The notes under the pieces are model-generated. The model was not told the DNA's origin, did not search any database, and saw nothing but the letters and a program-made list of their open reading frames with translations. 13,204 nt of DNA, taken from contig JAJCYJ010000048.1 of NCBI GenBank assembly GCA_029262975.1, positions 1 to 13,204 of the forward strand. The letters are read 5' to 3'. Positions 12,686-13,204 of the stretch are shown piece by piece; within the stretch, counting starts at the first letter, position 1, and every line of letters begins with the position of its first letter. Source of the DNA: Saprospiraceae bacterium. Lineage in GTDB: Bacteria; Bacteroidota; Bacteroidia; Chitinophagales; Saprospiraceae. The translations under genes were made by a program, and so were the position numbers.

Positions 12686-13204
12686 ATGGAAAAAAAAGAG
12701 CTCTGCCACACTTCTTGGTCTAAGTGGACCATGGACTCGTATATCTTTTGGAGTAGGAGCTTCTTCCTCGTTTTTGCATTATTACTATTCACAGGTCTTT
12801 CACTTAAAGGCCAGGAATCCGTCATCACCATTGACCAAATTCACGAAATCGAAGAACTAGGTCTGGATTTTCACAATTGGGGAATCCTTAAGGATCAGCA
12901 CGATCACCTTTGGATTGCTTCTGATAATGGCTTGTATCGCTTTGACGGTAGTGAGGTCGAATATATAGGTTTCAGGTTTGTCAAGGACATCATTGAAAGC
13001 TCCGATGGCTCTTTATTCGTACTTGCTGATGAAGGGCTATTTGAAATTTTACCTGATGTGTTTACTTGGGAAATTGACACATTATTGACTTCAAAGACCG
13101 ACTTTTACGAAGATCATCTCTATTTCCCTAAGACTATATTTCAGGATCAATATGGCGTAGTATGGATTGGAGAAAATAACAATGTGGCAAAATATAAGGA
13201 TGGA
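12686..13204 (+). CDS. Two-component-regulator propeller protein, 5' part (cut by window edge)
   Basis: The first 173 codons of a protein that continues past the right edge. The frame opens at ATG 12686; the in-frame ATG at 12731 is a good alternative because it begins right before a signal peptide (hydrophobic FFLVFALLLFTGLSL, then Lys-Gly-Gln). Neither has a clear Shine-Dalgarno site. After the signal come regulator-propeller blades: ILKDQHDHLWIASDNGLYRF, then IIESSDGSLFVLADEGLF, and IFQDQYGVVWIGENNNVAKY, each with the DxxGxLWI(G/A)-type core. Such periplasmic propellers usually form the ligand-sensing half of hybrid two-component regulators or of propeller proteins fused to LuxR-type or histidine-kinase modules; the missing 3' part would tell. 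The nearest gene is the divergent exported isomerase-like protein, hinting at carbohydrate or keto-acid sensing. Confidence 0.85.
   Translation, partial: MEKKELCHTSWSKWTMDSYIFWSRSFFLVFALLLFTGLSLKGQESVITIDQIHEIEELGLDFHNWGILKDQHDHLWIASDNGLYRFDGSEVEYIGFRFVKDIIESSDGSLFVLADEGLFEILPDVFTWEIDTLLTSKTDFYEDHLYFPKTIFQDQYGVVWIGENNNVAKYKDG

Overview
The window looks like a chromosomal stretch from a member of the Bacteroidota (class and genus not resolvable by eye). The signs are AT-rich DNA with A-rich leaders instead of strong Shine-Dalgarno sites, a hybrid two-component regulator ending in an AraC-type DNA-binding domain, the first part of a two-component-regulator propeller protein, lipoproteins with short signal peptides, and a twin-arginine-exported sugar isomerase-like protein.

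Layout. Positions 1-165 are the end of a 37-bp tandem repeat whose units can fold into hairpins. A minus-strand block follows: a lipoprotein with a fibronectin-III-like C-terminus (295-1401) and a hybrid histidine kinase/AraC regulator (1601-3439) that has lost its sensor and several phosphotransfer residues. After a gene-poor stretch come two minus-strand genes that stand out: a membrane-anchored TIR protein (4004-5404) and, upstream of it, a 917-residue protein combining a SLOG domain, a channel-like membrane core, two RCK/TrkA-N-like Rossmann domains and a C-terminal RyR domain (5606-8359). On the plus strand are a beta-lactamase-fold lipoprotein lacking its catalytic serine and carrying TPRs (8736-10271) and a small membrane-anchored protein of unknown function (10491-11015). 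A composite palindromic intergenic repeat (11057-11164), a minus-strand hydroxypyruvate-isomerase-like gene (11396-12313) and the 5' part of a propeller regulator (12686 to the right edge) complete the window.

How the genes may work together. The TIR and SLOG/channel/RyR pair is the strongest candidate for an undescribed system. TIR domains can turn NAD+ into cyclic-ADP-ribose-type signals, the SLOG domain of Thoeris ThsA binds such a signal, and in animals RyR channels respond to cyclic ADP-ribose. Here a potential signal-making enzyme sits beside a potential signal-gated channel. This reading is inference from domain content and neighbourhood; no function is shown by the sequence alone.

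A second theme is decay or pseudo-enzymes. The histidine kinase has Arg instead of His, the serine hydrolase has Leu instead of Ser, and three intergenic stretches hold protein-like reading frames broken by stops or frameshifts. Either this is an accessory region under relaxed selection, or some of these proteins have been reused as non-catalytic sensors.
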